Assembly: GCA_034687125.1 (NCBI GenBank) | Contig: JAQGBZ010000187.1 | Coordinates: 57,987 to 121,986, forward strand | Direction: 5' to 3' | Length of the DNA: 64,000 bases | Origin: Neelides folsomi | Lineage: Eukaryota; Arthropoda; Collembola; Neelipleona; Neelidae | Shown here: positions 53,701-64,000 of the stretch, in pieces | How the letters are laid out: each line of letters opens with the position of its first letter | Position numbering within the stretch: the first letter of the stretch is position 1 | Made by a program: the position numbers and the translations under genes | Notes under the pieces: model-generated | Databases searched by the model: none | What the model saw: only the letters and a program-made list of their open reading frames with translations | Told to the model about the DNA's origin: nothing

Positions 53701-56700
53701 GCTTCCCCTTGGCCAACTACAGCCACTGGGTCGACTGGCTATTCACCGTATCCTTCATATCAAATGGCATCTTCGGAGACACCAACAATTAAACCTGTCG
53801 AGAACGGGGATTTGATGCATTGGCTCCGCAACTTAATGGGGTTGATGAACAACATGGAGTCTGAAGTGAAACACCCTTCGGATCCAAATAACTTAAAGAT
53901 CTCTGAAGAGAATGTTTCCAACTTGAATCAATTCATTCAGTTCATTCCCTTCCCTGTGAATGAATATCAAAATGTGATGGGCGGGGCAAATAACGCAACT
54001 TTCCAAACTTCTGCTCTTCCTCTCAATTCCCCAACGGCGGGTACAAATGAGGTTTTTCCGACAGTAGCTTTCAACAATAATCCCTCGACTGTCCCAACAC
54101 CTTTGCAATTTGATCGATTTAATCCTAATAGCAATTTTAGGAACCCTTATCGCCAATTTAATGCTCAGAAAAGTAACGCTTTTGCTCAACCAACCACAGG
54201 GAGTTTTTACAATCATAAACAAGGGCCTTTGAGTGTAAAGGAATCCACTCCAGCCGCCTTGACCCAAAATGAAATGAGTAATGAAATTGGCGAAGGAATT
54301 ACTGAACAACCAACCCAACCACCCCAAGTTAATTTCCAATTAGATTTCCAATCTTTCCAATCCCAAAGAATGAAGATGCCAAATATGCCACCAATGATGA
54401 GACAAAGGGGTAAAAACACGGTGTTCATGCCGAATGCAAATCAACAAATGAATTCAAATCTCACACTTATGGAACAGATGGAAAAACCTAGACAAATTTT
54501 GCAAACTGAAAAACCTAGAGTTGAACAGCAAACGACCCCAACTACTGCAAAACCCCAAGGGAGACGAAGAAGGCCAACTCAGAGATTTAACCCAGAAGGA
54601 AGACCAATGAGGCTTAGAACAAGTCAAAGAATGAGAGAAAGACCAAGAACAACAACCCAAGCACCTGAAAATAATGAAAACAATAACAGCATAATTTTAG
54701 AAGCTCCTCAGCTTAACACGGCAGAGGAGATTTCTAAAGAAGAAGAACCCCCAAGAGAAAATAATGTGACGATGAGAGCGAAACGACCGAGGTTTATGAG
54801 TCGTCAAAAATTCCAAAGAATCAATGAAATTGTGAATGAAATTAAGGAACGAGAAGAAACTGTCCCAACGCAATTCCCTAATTATGACTATTACAACTTT
54901 CCTTACGACCCTCGTCCCATGACTTACGATTACAACCAAGGTATTTTTTAATCTTTGACAAAAAATAGACCTGCACTTTTGACCGACTGACTCTTGCACC
55001 AATCAAGTAACGTTTTTTTACATTTATCAATCCTATACATTCGTCACCACTTTGGGTGTAGATTTGGGTCTGTAGATTTATACTTCAATAATTTCTCTTT
55101 CAAATTCCAGAGTTGTTTGGAATGGAATGTAAATGATCTCATAATAACATGCCATGACTGACGATGGCGTGCCCATGTGCCACTTTTCTCTCTTTGCAAT
55201 AATACTTTTATCACCGATTTGCAAATGAGGGATGCATTTATAAGGGAGCGTAGAAGTGCAAATTTATCATCAACATCCGCCTTCCTTCTTCCTATATGTG
55301 TATTTATGCATTCTAATTAGGAGATAAGATACGGCCAAAGATTTCTTACAATGAAAATACAGGTGGGCATTGTATGCATATTTCTTTACAAGACCCATAT
55401 ACCAATAAAGGCTCATTATTAGACAATTTTCTATGGGTGCATGATAGAATTGCAAAATTCCTCCTTCCTCATTTATAAGATCTTTTATTAAATGATCTGC
55501 AATTTATTTATATAAACATGATTTTTATTCCTTATCAATTCTTGAATGTAACGAAGCCTTTTGATTTTCTTTTTAATTCATATTTAAATTCATGCAAATA
55601 AAATGAGATATCTTAATGTAAAAGCAAGGTACAATTATCAGTATATTACAATGTTAAATCGTCGAATTTAATGTTCCCTTATGTAAAGAAACAGTTAGGG
55701 AAATTTAAATTTTAGCAAGATGTTTGATGTAAGTCAAGATTTAAGTTGACAACTCGTGTCCTGACAATAAATGGGAATGGCTATACATTTGCAGCATGCA
55801 ACGCCAAGGTACAATCTCATGAATAGCTAATACGGCTAATATGTGTCAGATGAAAACAAATGTGTGAAAAGAGACAATAGGTAAGAATGAGATAATCAGC
55901 TTCATCTCCCTTCATGAAAAAATGAGCGAATGACATGGACTGTATTTTGAGGAAGAAAGTACAATAAGAGGGATTTAATGAACAGACCGATTATCACTTT
56001 ATGACTCTGTGGCGAAATATAATGGGATTTTCCGTCCAACTCCATGTGTCGCTCCCTCCACTCATTTCCCTACCACACGAACCAAGACGAATGACGAGGA
56101 GGAGGACGAAAATCTCTTCACTCCATTTCCCAAAAATGTTCATTACAGAGATCCACTTGCACGAAGGGGCTTCAACTCTTTTGCCACCACATTACGCATT
56201 CAACTTTTACTTTTTCCTTTGAAACCCTAAATGTGTCTTTTGCTACTTCAAACGACATCTAAACACTTCACTCCCACCGTACCAAAATTTCCACATTCAC
56301 CTTTTTATAAATCTTAATTTTACAAAAGTATGTAGTGATTAGGAAGAAAATAAAGATATGCCGAAAGAAAGTGTAAATGTTCATTTAAATAAGTAGGTAT
56401 AATAACTAACAATAAGTAAGTTGTTGTAATCAAATAAAAAGTTCTGGTTGTAAATTTACAATGTAAAAATTTAAATCATCGTATCGTTTGTAAATCATCT
56501 TTACAATTATGCATCATTATAATACAAAAATGTGCATTTTTGGTATTTTGTATAAAAAGTAAGAGTGCACTTTTGTCACAAACACACGAAAAGTTTTGTG
56601 TTAATGTGTGAAAATACAAATGCACTTTTGACTCATGATGACAAAGAGTTGAATGAACTCATGAAGTTTTTATAAATTCAGGAGGACGACCAAGCAGCGG

Positions 56701-59700
56701 CTATGGAGCTCCAAGCGGAGGTTACGGCGGAGGATCCTCAGGAGGCAAAGGTGGCGGCGGCGGTGGTTTCGGAGGATTCGGAGGTGGACTTGATGGCCTT
56801 ACTGGAGGATTCGGAGGAAAAGGAGGCGGCGGTGGACTCTTCGGTGGATTGAAGGGAGGCGGTGGTGCTGGTGGTCTTTTCGGCGGCGGTGGCGGTGGTG
56901 GAAAGGGAGGCGGCGGTGGAGGAAAGAAACCAAGTTCGAGTTATGGAGCCCCAAGTAGCAGTTACGGAACACCAAGCTCAAGTTACGGAGCACCAACGGG
57001 AGGTTATTCAGGTGGAGGCGGAAACGTTGGCCCTTCACAGTCAGGGTTTGTTATTCAATAAAATTTTATAATTTAATACATTTTAATTTTACCGAATTTC
57101 GTTTTAAATATAATAAAATAATTTTAATTGCAATATAAACACCATTACAAATAAAATACACATGAAATTAAACTAAATGTTTTATAGATTTATTGTGATT
57201 CAACCAGTGAGCAGCATTGCGGGTAAAATTCGAAACAGAGAAGACAAAATCAATTTATTATACATTTTCACATTTAAACTCATTATAAACTATTTAAATT
57301 CAATTAATTAAAAATTGCATTAGGACCAACGAGCTCATACTCAGCTCCAAGGCCAAATTACGGAACCCCAACAAACGGACCAACTGGGGGATATTCAGGC
57401 GGTCAAGCTCCATCGTCTAACTATGGCTCTCCGGCTCCTTCATACGGCCCACCAGCAACGGCTTACGGAGTCCCGACAGGACCAGGAAGTCTAACTGGCG
57501 GCTCCAAAGGTTCCTCTTCATCCTTTTCTGCGCCTATTCTGCCGAATCCCTCAAGCGGCGGGGGCGGAGCAGAATCGCTGAGCTCAGGTGGGAGCGGCGG
57601 GTATTCTTTCTCTTCAACGGCTGCACAATACCAGCCTTCATCCGGCACTGCCTCTTCACCTTCCTCCTCCACTGGCTCGGGCGGGTATTCAGGGTCAGGC
57701 GGATATTCAGGGGGATCTTCAGGGGGTTACTCAGGCGGGTCTTCAGGGGGTTATTCAGGCGGGGATTCAGCAGTTTCCCATCAGCAAATATTCGCACAGG
57801 AGTTCCCAAGGGTGACGCCTTCACAGCAAGCTTATTCCTCACTCCCCACAGGGCTAGGAGATAATTTCAATGTGCCTCAGGCCGCCGCTTTTGTCGCAGG
57901 GCATCATCATCAGCAGCAACAGCAACAGCTGCAACAGCAACCTGTAGAATACACCAACAACCAAAACACGATTAACTCCTTTGACGAATCCAATCCTGAC
58001 CATCAAAATTCATATACAGCTCCCAAAGGTCAGAGCCAGTCTCAGGGATATGACAATAATAATAACAACAATGGCTTGTCGCAAAACCAGCAAAGCTTTT
58101 CCCAGAAACAGCAAGCGTATACAAATGATGGCAATAGTCAAAGCCAAGATTATTCCCAATATAGTCAAAACGACCAAACGCAAAATTCGGTCGAGTATCA
58201 AAACGGGGATTACAATCAGGACCAAAATTCCAATTCAGGTAGTGCAGAGTATCCCCAAGAGCAGAAACAACAATTACAGCAGGGCTTTAATAACAATGGT
58301 CAGAACCAAGGGTTTAGTCAGCAACAAGGGTATAACAATCAGCAACAGCAGGATTATCAAACTGAGGCGGGCTACAATTCAGGAGGGAGCCAAGGAGAAA
58401 TTTATTCCGCACCCCAAGCGTCCATCGAGATCTCCTCCAGCTATCACGCTCCTGATGGTCAGATCTACGAGTCCTCTCCCTCGTCCAGCACGGGCGGGGG
58501 CTACGACCAAGGTGACTCTCCTCCAGACTCATCCAGTGCTGCTACTAACCCCCGTGACACTCAGACTAAACACATTAACAATTACAACGTTGAGGACCAC
58601 ACCAATGCTGAGCTCTTTTTCACCAATAAGAATAGGCAACCGTCCCAAAAATACTTGTTTGACGGAAGGCCAATTCTTCCGGTCCCCGTCAATAGCAATA
58701 GTCGTACCAAAGCTAACAACAATCGAGGGCAACATGGGCGAGGAACGAAGCAGAACCAAAATCCCCCTAGACAACAAGCCACGCAGGGATCGCACAATTA
58801 TCCTCAAGTGGCTCATAATAATGGCAATAATAATAATAATGGAAGGAATCAAAATCGATTCCAAAATGGGCAAAATGGAAATCGGCAAAATTTTAACAAT
58901 AATAATAATAATGGCTTCAATAACAAAGCTTCTCACAATTCGAACAACAACAATCATCAAAATAGACCCAACACTCATCACCAACAAACACACCAAAAAC
59001 CTCAATTCTCCCGACAAATTAACAACCAAAAGTTCCAGAATAATCACAATAACCAACCAAATGTCAACCGCATCCCAAACACCAACAAGCACAACACACA
59101 AAACAATTTCAATAACCAAAATAACAATCGTAGACCAAATAACCACGCTACACACAATACTAACCAACACAGCCAAAATGCCAATAATAATCAGAATAAT
59201 TACAATCAGAATAATCATCAAAATAATCACCAAAATAATTATCAAAACAATCATCAAAATAATAACCAAAATAATAACAATCAGAATCATCAAAATTTTA
59301 ATAACCACCAAAATAATCAGCAGATTAATAATCAAAATAACCATCAGAATACCAATAACCAAAATAGTCAAAATAGTCATTATAACAAGGGCCAAAATTT
59401 TCAAACGAGCCATCAGTATTCCAATAGCCATGTCCAAACTCAGGTCACTCAAAAATCCCAAGTCTCCCAGCACTCCAATGCCAATCAGAATAGTTATCAA
59501 TACAATCAGCAGTTCAGTCAAGTGAACAATGATCCACCTCAGGTGACCCAAAGCCACAGCCAGCAATCTCAATCCCAATCTCACTCACACCAACCTCCTG
59601 CACAGCATTTCTCCCAAACTCACACGGTCTCATCGCAGAGCCACACTAATCAAAACACTCACAACAGCTTTCTTCCTCACCACGGCAGCGGTGGGGTTAA

Positions 59701-61942
59701 CTCTGCTGAGAAAATAACTCCAGATTTTGGTCAATCCGAAACTGTTCACTCACACTCACAGTCAGCTAACAAGCATAACACGGTTGGGGTGATCAGTAGT
59801 GGGTTGGGAATTAGTAGTGTTGACTCTAACGGTCCGACACCAACTCCAGACGTGGGGGCCGGGCCGGGACTCTCATCCTTCGAAGTGTACGAGGCGGTGA
59901 GCGGGAAGCGAGGACGCGGGCGAGACCCCAAGTACGTCCAACCGCTGCCGCAACCCGAGACTCTTCTCCAGCAGAACGCTCCTTCTCCTAACTATGAATT
60001 CTCTATCCAATCCGCCCCTATAGTCCATTCTCAGTCGACCGTCGAGCAACCTGGGCCTTTCAACTCCTATCAAACGAACAACCAAGTTGAGTACGGAGCT
60101 CCGGAACAACAACAACAGCAGTTCCAAACCCAACAGTATCAACAACCTCAACAACAGGCACAACAATACCAACAGCCGCAATATCAACAGCAAAATGTCC
60201 AAGCTCAAGTGATCGAGGCCCAACAATACAATGCTCCAATTCCAGAGACTCCACAATATGTTGCTCCGATTCATGTTGAGCAGCAGTTTGTTCAACAAGC
60301 CCAGGCTCAATATCAACCTGCCCAGTATGATGCACAACAGCAGCAAAGTTACCAAAGTCCACAAGGATATTCAGAGTCTCTGCCTCAACAAACTCAATTC
60401 CAAACCCAGCAGCAACAACAGCAACCGGAGGAAGTCCCTCAGGTTCATTACGAAGAAGCTGCTGGGCTTGAACAAGCCATGCCGACGTTCTCAGGCTCAT
60501 GTTGCTCAGGTCCACCACCGACGGTTCAAACTGAGTATGGTTCCCCTTCCCAGTCCCCTGACTCACACTCGCAGTCACAGAACGAACATGTACAAATTGA
60601 GACTCCGGGACAGAATTACGCTCCTGTGGAGCCCACACAAGGCAAGTACTTGAGCCTACCTCAGGCTTCTCCTCTTTCTCTTTCTCAAAGTCTCACTAGT
60701 TCGAGGCTTTCTAACCCACGGCACCGTCTGGATGGTTCTTCGGCAACCCGGCGGGTTGTCGGAGGCCATCGCCTCCTTTCCTCTACCTTTTCTGCCGGTC
60801 CTTTCAATCTCACCTTCCCAATGAAACTCGTCCCTTACAACGATTCTCATGAAGTTCTGACTCTAGATGTTAACCAATATTCTCCCACCATGATGAGGAT
60901 GAGGAATAGGAAAAGGGCCAGTTTGCGGGCCTTCCATAGGGATTCTTACGAGGCCACTCCAATCAGCACAACCAGACGTCCAAGTTTTGCAACGAGATCT
61001 CCAGGTCCAAGGGTGGTGAGGAAGAGCCAAATATTCCCATATAGGCCGATCCTCAGGAACGTATTAGGAAAAGAAGTAGGTGATTCGGAAAATGGAGAAT
61101 CAATTCATGTAACTTCTTCAGTCAGTCAATCCGTCACTGTTGGGAAAAATCAACTCCCGAAGGTGAATGTGAAGAGTCGCGGAAAGATTCCAGCTCAAAT
61201 TGAAAACGAAGATGTTGAAAATGAAAATTCCGCTAAGGAAGTCTCGAATGATTTTTCTAACATTTTCCCTCATGCGAAATTCGAAGATTCTCCTAAGGCA
61301 GTTGAGCATAGCGAATATTCCCTTGATTCAATCAACAGTAATTATTCCAACTCATCGTTGATTGAAGGAGGAAAGTCAGATTATGGAAGTGACAAGTCAT
61401 CTGATCAATTCTCTGACGATTCTGACTCTCCAAGCAAAGAGCTCAAAGACCCTGAAGGGAACGAAGAAAGAGAAAAGGAGAAAATCATTGAACAAACGTT
61501 GTTAGAAGCCAAGTCAAATGACACAGATTACTTTGAGTCTGTGGATCCTCCCTCTTCCACTCCAACACCGTCCAGGGACATGTCTTGGCTCAATCAAAAG
61601 CCCAAGACCAAACACCCGCTGCCCATTACATACAGGCAAACGAGAGAACATCACCACCATCAGCAACAGAGTACAAATGAGGGGGAGGAGAATTCCTCAC
61701 AATATGAGTCAGGATCTGAAGGGGATGAGAGGGATGATGAGCGATTTGTCGCTACCACAACACCCTCACCAGTATTCACAACCTCGACGATCTCGACCTC
61801 GACGACCGAGTCCCCTTTAGAGAAAATGCTCCGAAGGCAGAAAGGAACAGAAAGGAGATTTGTGAGGAGAGGAAGGAACCCAAATATCTCAAATTTTATT
61901 AGAAGGAGACTTAAAATTCCTCAAACCACGACAGCCTCTTAA
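44742..61942 (+). CDS. Giant SYGPP/Gly/Gln-Asn-rich secreted matrix (resilin/cuticle-like) protein
   Basis: Exons: 44742-44762, 50535-50849, 51078-51426, [53534-54940 cassette], 56682-57045, 57188-57222 and 57324-61942. Phases are 0, 0, 1, (1), 2 and 1; all fit. Without the cassette the product is 1900 aa, with it 2369 aa. Exon 1 encodes MRRNQLQ. Joined to [20 protein letters not shown] it makes a textbook signal peptide, then a dibasic RRWRR|DAP site. Exon 2 carries about seven SYGPP repeats. Exon 3 has a poly-Gly run, then a Lys/Ala/Ile helix ([17 protein letters not shown]). Exon 5 is Gly-rich with SSYGAP repeats. The terminal exon begins with GGYSGG repeats, then a long Gln/Asn/His tract (NNHQNN-type microrepeats, about 59190-59400). 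A Tyr/Gln/Pro region, a basic FNLTFPMKL region and an acidic Ser-rich segment follow, ending [12 protein letters not shown]. The SYGAP/GYSGG motifs are typical of pro-resilin and other elastic cuticle proteins. The Q/N-rich extension is unusual. Donor at 57046 (GTTTGT) is weak; see the alternative ends. Confidence 0.8.
44763..50534 (+). other. 5.8-kb first intron of the matrix gene
   Basis: Splits the signal peptide (GTAAGA donor, TTTATTTCAG acceptor, phase 0). GC-richer islands at about 45100-45300, 47940-48600, 49080-49560 and 49960-50170 may be intronic enhancers. A 160-codon antisense open frame (47283-47765) is discussed as a finding. No nested gene is supported. Confidence 0.6.
51427..53533 (+). 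other. Intron between Gly-rich exon 3 and cassette exon
   Basis: Non-coding, with a GTAAAC donor at 51427. GC-richer islands at about 51650-52080 and 52560-53330 contain no supported exon. Confidence 0.5.
53534..54940 (+). CDS. Phase-symmetric cassette exon of the matrix gene (469 codons)
   Basis: The frame is open for 480 codons (53509-54951). The acceptor TTTATTCAAG|GC and the donor CAAG|GTATTT are both phase 1, so the exon (1407 nt) can be included or skipped without shifting the frame between exons 51078-51426 and 56682-57045. It starts with a short hydrophobic heptad-like helix ([20 protein letters not shown]), then a Pro/Thr linker ([14 protein letters not shown]), a Tyr/Pro/Gly stretch, a Gln/Asn/Phe/Pro-rich body, basic RRRR clusters near residue 355 and a Tyr-rich end ([18 protein letters not shown] in spirit). 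Alternatively it is a nested single-exon gene starting at ATG 53509, but it lacks a signal peptide of its own, which favours the cassette model. Confidence 0.65.
54941..56681 (+). other. Intron between cassette exon and exon 56682
   Basis: Non-coding and AT-rich, with a GC-richer island at about 55990-56280. The acceptor before 56682 is AAATTCAG. Confidence 0.55.
57057..57062 (+). terminator. AATAAA overlapping an in-frame stop: short-isoform poly(A) signal
   Basis: If the intron at 57046 is retained, the frame reads GFVIQ then TAA at 57059-57061, and an AATAAA overlaps that stop. This would end a 354-aa secreted SYGPP/Gly/SYGAP protein, the usual size of a simple resilin-like cuticle protein. 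Cleavage would need a GU-rich element downstream, which is not obvious. Confidence 0.4.
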
Positions 61943-64000
61943 TTTAATAATAATTAATCCTTTCTCAAAAGCCAACAAATGAGCAATAAATTAAAATAAC
62001 AAATCAATACAATTTTACATTTAAGGTTCTCAAAGTCCCTTCAATTCCTCATTCCTTTAACAATTCCTTTTTAAGTCAAACTTCCTTCAAGAGACGGACG
62101 TCGAATGTTTGAATAACTTAACTTGATTAACTTGAACACGTTGTGACTCATATGCCTTTAAGCTTATTCATTACTTAATCGTATTTGTATTGTACTTTTA
62201 TTGTTATTTAGTGAATACTTTGCTATTTTGATGTTATTCCTTTGATTTTTGGAATATTTGTACTACGACTTGATCGTAAAAAGTAGCAATTAACAAGGTT
62301 TAAAGCATAACTTATATTTTTAACATTTTTTCTCATTGTTCAATATTTAAAATAACATTTGTATGAAAGTATGTAATTAACATTTAACTGGAACTCGCAA
62401 ACATAAATGAGTTTTCCATCAAGCTTGCGGAGATTTTCACGAAGCTCGTTGATTCCTGCGTGACCTAAACACTAACACCTAACACTTACAAACACAAGTA
62501 AATTCACGTAAAGCTCATTTTGTAATGAATTAATTTTAATTTGCTTTTGTTTGTCCACTGCTTTGCTTTTACTCATGTAAATTGTAAATATGAAAATAAC
62601 TTACATGCCTCGTCATATTAATTTATTATCATTATTGCATTTATTCATGTGCCATTTGTCTTCACTGTTGCATATTTTTAGAAATTAGAAAATAATTTCT
62701 ACAAGTTTTTTTGCAATTTTTGTGTGATTTTTTGAATGGACTTTTTATGAGTCACGATCTTGAGCTTAATGTTTTGACGCATTCAAAAAAATCTACCATG
62801 CAAAATTAAAAAGCTTTGTTTATTTTGTTAGGTATGTGTGAGATGAAATAAGTGCCTTGTTATGTTTGAGAATGTTTTGCTTTGTATTCAATGTCATCAA
62901 TAAGTCTCTTTACAAATCAATTGTTTAGGAATGAAAACTGATTGTGAGTTTCTTATTTCAGGATACAAATCAAGACGAAGTAATTAAAGAAGACGACCAA
63001 GTTCGAAATTAACTTCAGGACTCATTCACATTCAGAAGAGATTCATTATTTTTTGTCTAATCTCCCATAAAGATTTTAAATTTCCGATTTGGTGACTCAA
63101 GTTAACCATTTAGATAAATCGACTTTGAAAATATTATGTACTAACATTTATATACAACTTAATACAAGTGTTTGTTATTAACCTCATCGAAATGTGCTCA
63201 GATTTTCATTTAGAAATGTTAAGAGAAGAATGTCACCAAAAAATAAGCTTTCGTTCTTTGAGGCATATGAAATAAACCCCTATTTTCCCAATGTTTGTTA
63301 TTAGCTTCTTAAGGAATTTTATATGTATTGTAAAAAACAATGTTTATCATTTTAGTTGTAGTTAAAGATAGCGGATTTTTGTTTGTGTGAGGATGATAGG
63401 AATATCTTTTGAATGAGTGACAATGGGCAAGTTTAAAATTGCGTTACGTAGTTATTTGATTTGAACATAACTTTTTGTATTTTATGAATACAACCAGCTT
63501 ACTTTGTATACCTTGAAATGCAAATATTAACCGAGGTATTTTATCTAATTTATCTTCAAACTTATTTTCCAGAATGTATCAATTTATCTTCCATTAAAAC
63601 TAATGAAAAAATATATTAAAATAATATTTTAGTATTTCGAGATTATATTTTATTAAATAATTGTATTAGCTAATCTTTGCCTGTTCTGAATAACTCGAGT
63701 AATTTTAACATACACCGAACTTATGTCTTGTTTAAGCTTTTTTATATAGAAATTTATTGAAGTTGAATAAAACTTTATTTTTAAAATCACGTTATATGTT
63801 CTAATTTATACAAATATGCATATTATTATATTTTCATAAACATCATTTGCACCGAGTAATTTTTATAAATTATTTTGAATAATAAACAATGTTCAGTTTA
63901 ATTAATAAATACAATACTTAATTTAATACCATGTGACCCAAGTGTTACGCTTTCATAGGCCCATGAACGTTTCGTAATATTTCTATTCTATTTTAATTAT
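61943..64000 (+). other. 3' UTR and downstream region of the matrix gene
   Basis: AATAAA occurs at 61985-61990, shortly after the stop, and at 63766-63771. A good acceptor (TTCTTATTTCAG, ending 62961) starts a possible alternative terminal exon; see 62962-62987. The remaining sequence is AT-rich with no other gene. Confidence 0.5.
62962..62987 (+). CDS. Possible alternative terminal exon of the matrix gene
   Basis: After a strong acceptor the phase 1 reading gives YKSRRSN then a stop at 62985-62987. A perfect GC-type donor consensus AAG|GCAAGT, also phase 1, lies inside the large exon at 60641/60642. Joining them would replace the last 433 residues with a seven-residue basic tail. If instead the exon is used only in the 3' UTR, it would be non-coding. 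No transcript evidence is available here. Confidence 0.35.

Noticed and set aside
53893-54339. 148-codon minus-strand frame in the cassette exon
   Set aside because: Shadow of a 480-codon plus frame with matching splice phases.
57981-59525. 514-codon plus-strand frame overlapping the matrix exon, rich in Ile, Thr and Lys
   Set aside because: It is the shifted reading of CAA/AAT/CAC repeats of the true Q/N-rich frame; repeat DNA keeps other frames open.
58529-59584. 351-codon minus-strand frame, Ile/Leu/Val-rich, looking like a membrane protein
   Set aside because: It is the complement of the same Q/N codon repeats (AAT/CAA read as ATT/TTG), so the hydrophobicity is an artefact.
60060-60638. 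192-codon minus-strand frame opposite the matrix exon
   Set aside because: Antisense shadow of the Gln/Tyr-rich frame, with no splice or start context.

Overview
The window reads as nuclear DNA of an arthropod. It is AT-rich with GC-richer islands. Genes are split by GT-AG introns, many of them short, and small inverted-repeat DNA transposons sit between and inside genes. One of these elements carries TTAGG-type arms, the arthropod telomere unit. Gene content (SoxE factor, condensin CAP-G, XK-related membrane protein, SYGPP/SYGAP resilin-like matrix protein) fits an insect, springtail or crustacean; a copepod is plausible but the sequence does not prove it. There are no bacterial, phage or CRISPR features. 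Gene models below were built by hand from reading frames, splice motifs and intron-phase agreement.

Layout. (1) 1-4404: non-coding upstream of a SoxE transcription factor (4405-7867, +, 4 exons, 270 aa). (2) 8783-13325: a minus-strand cluster with two paralogous secreted 12-cysteine proteins with GPI-like tails (8783-9909 and 12230-13325). They flank a 213-aa polytopic membrane protein (10239-11468) and a 300-bp MITE with a 9-bp target duplication (11698-11997). (3) 13654-14845 (+): an unrecognised 356-aa two-exon gene with an apparent +1 frame break in a T7 run. (4) 15970-18051 (+): a six-exon XK-related (XKR) protein of 487 aa. (5) 20535-23009 (-): a two-exon gene for a 74-aa single-pass membrane microprotein. 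(6) 24657-25116: a hAT-like MITE with an 8-bp target duplication. (7) 25184-32136 (-): an 18-exon CAP-G (condensin I subunit 3) gene of 1110 aa, with several foldback elements in its introns. (8) 32137-44741: a gene-poor stretch with a few conserved-looking GC islands. (9) 44742-61942 (+): a long, low-complexity extracellular matrix gene. A tiny signal-peptide exon is followed by a 5.8-kb intron, SYGPP and poly-Gly exons, a 1407-nt phase-symmetric cassette exon, and a 4.6-kb Q/N-rich terminal exon. Several alternative ends are predicted: a short 354-aa form through intron retention, and a GC-AG splice to a distal terminal exon at 62962.

The genes do not form an operon-like system. The paralogous Cys-rich pair is a local tandem duplication. 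The most novel material is the 74-aa microprotein, the 12-Cys GPI-tailed family, and the matrix gene, whose exon phases allow products of about 354, about 1470-1940, 1900 or 2369 residues from one signal peptide.
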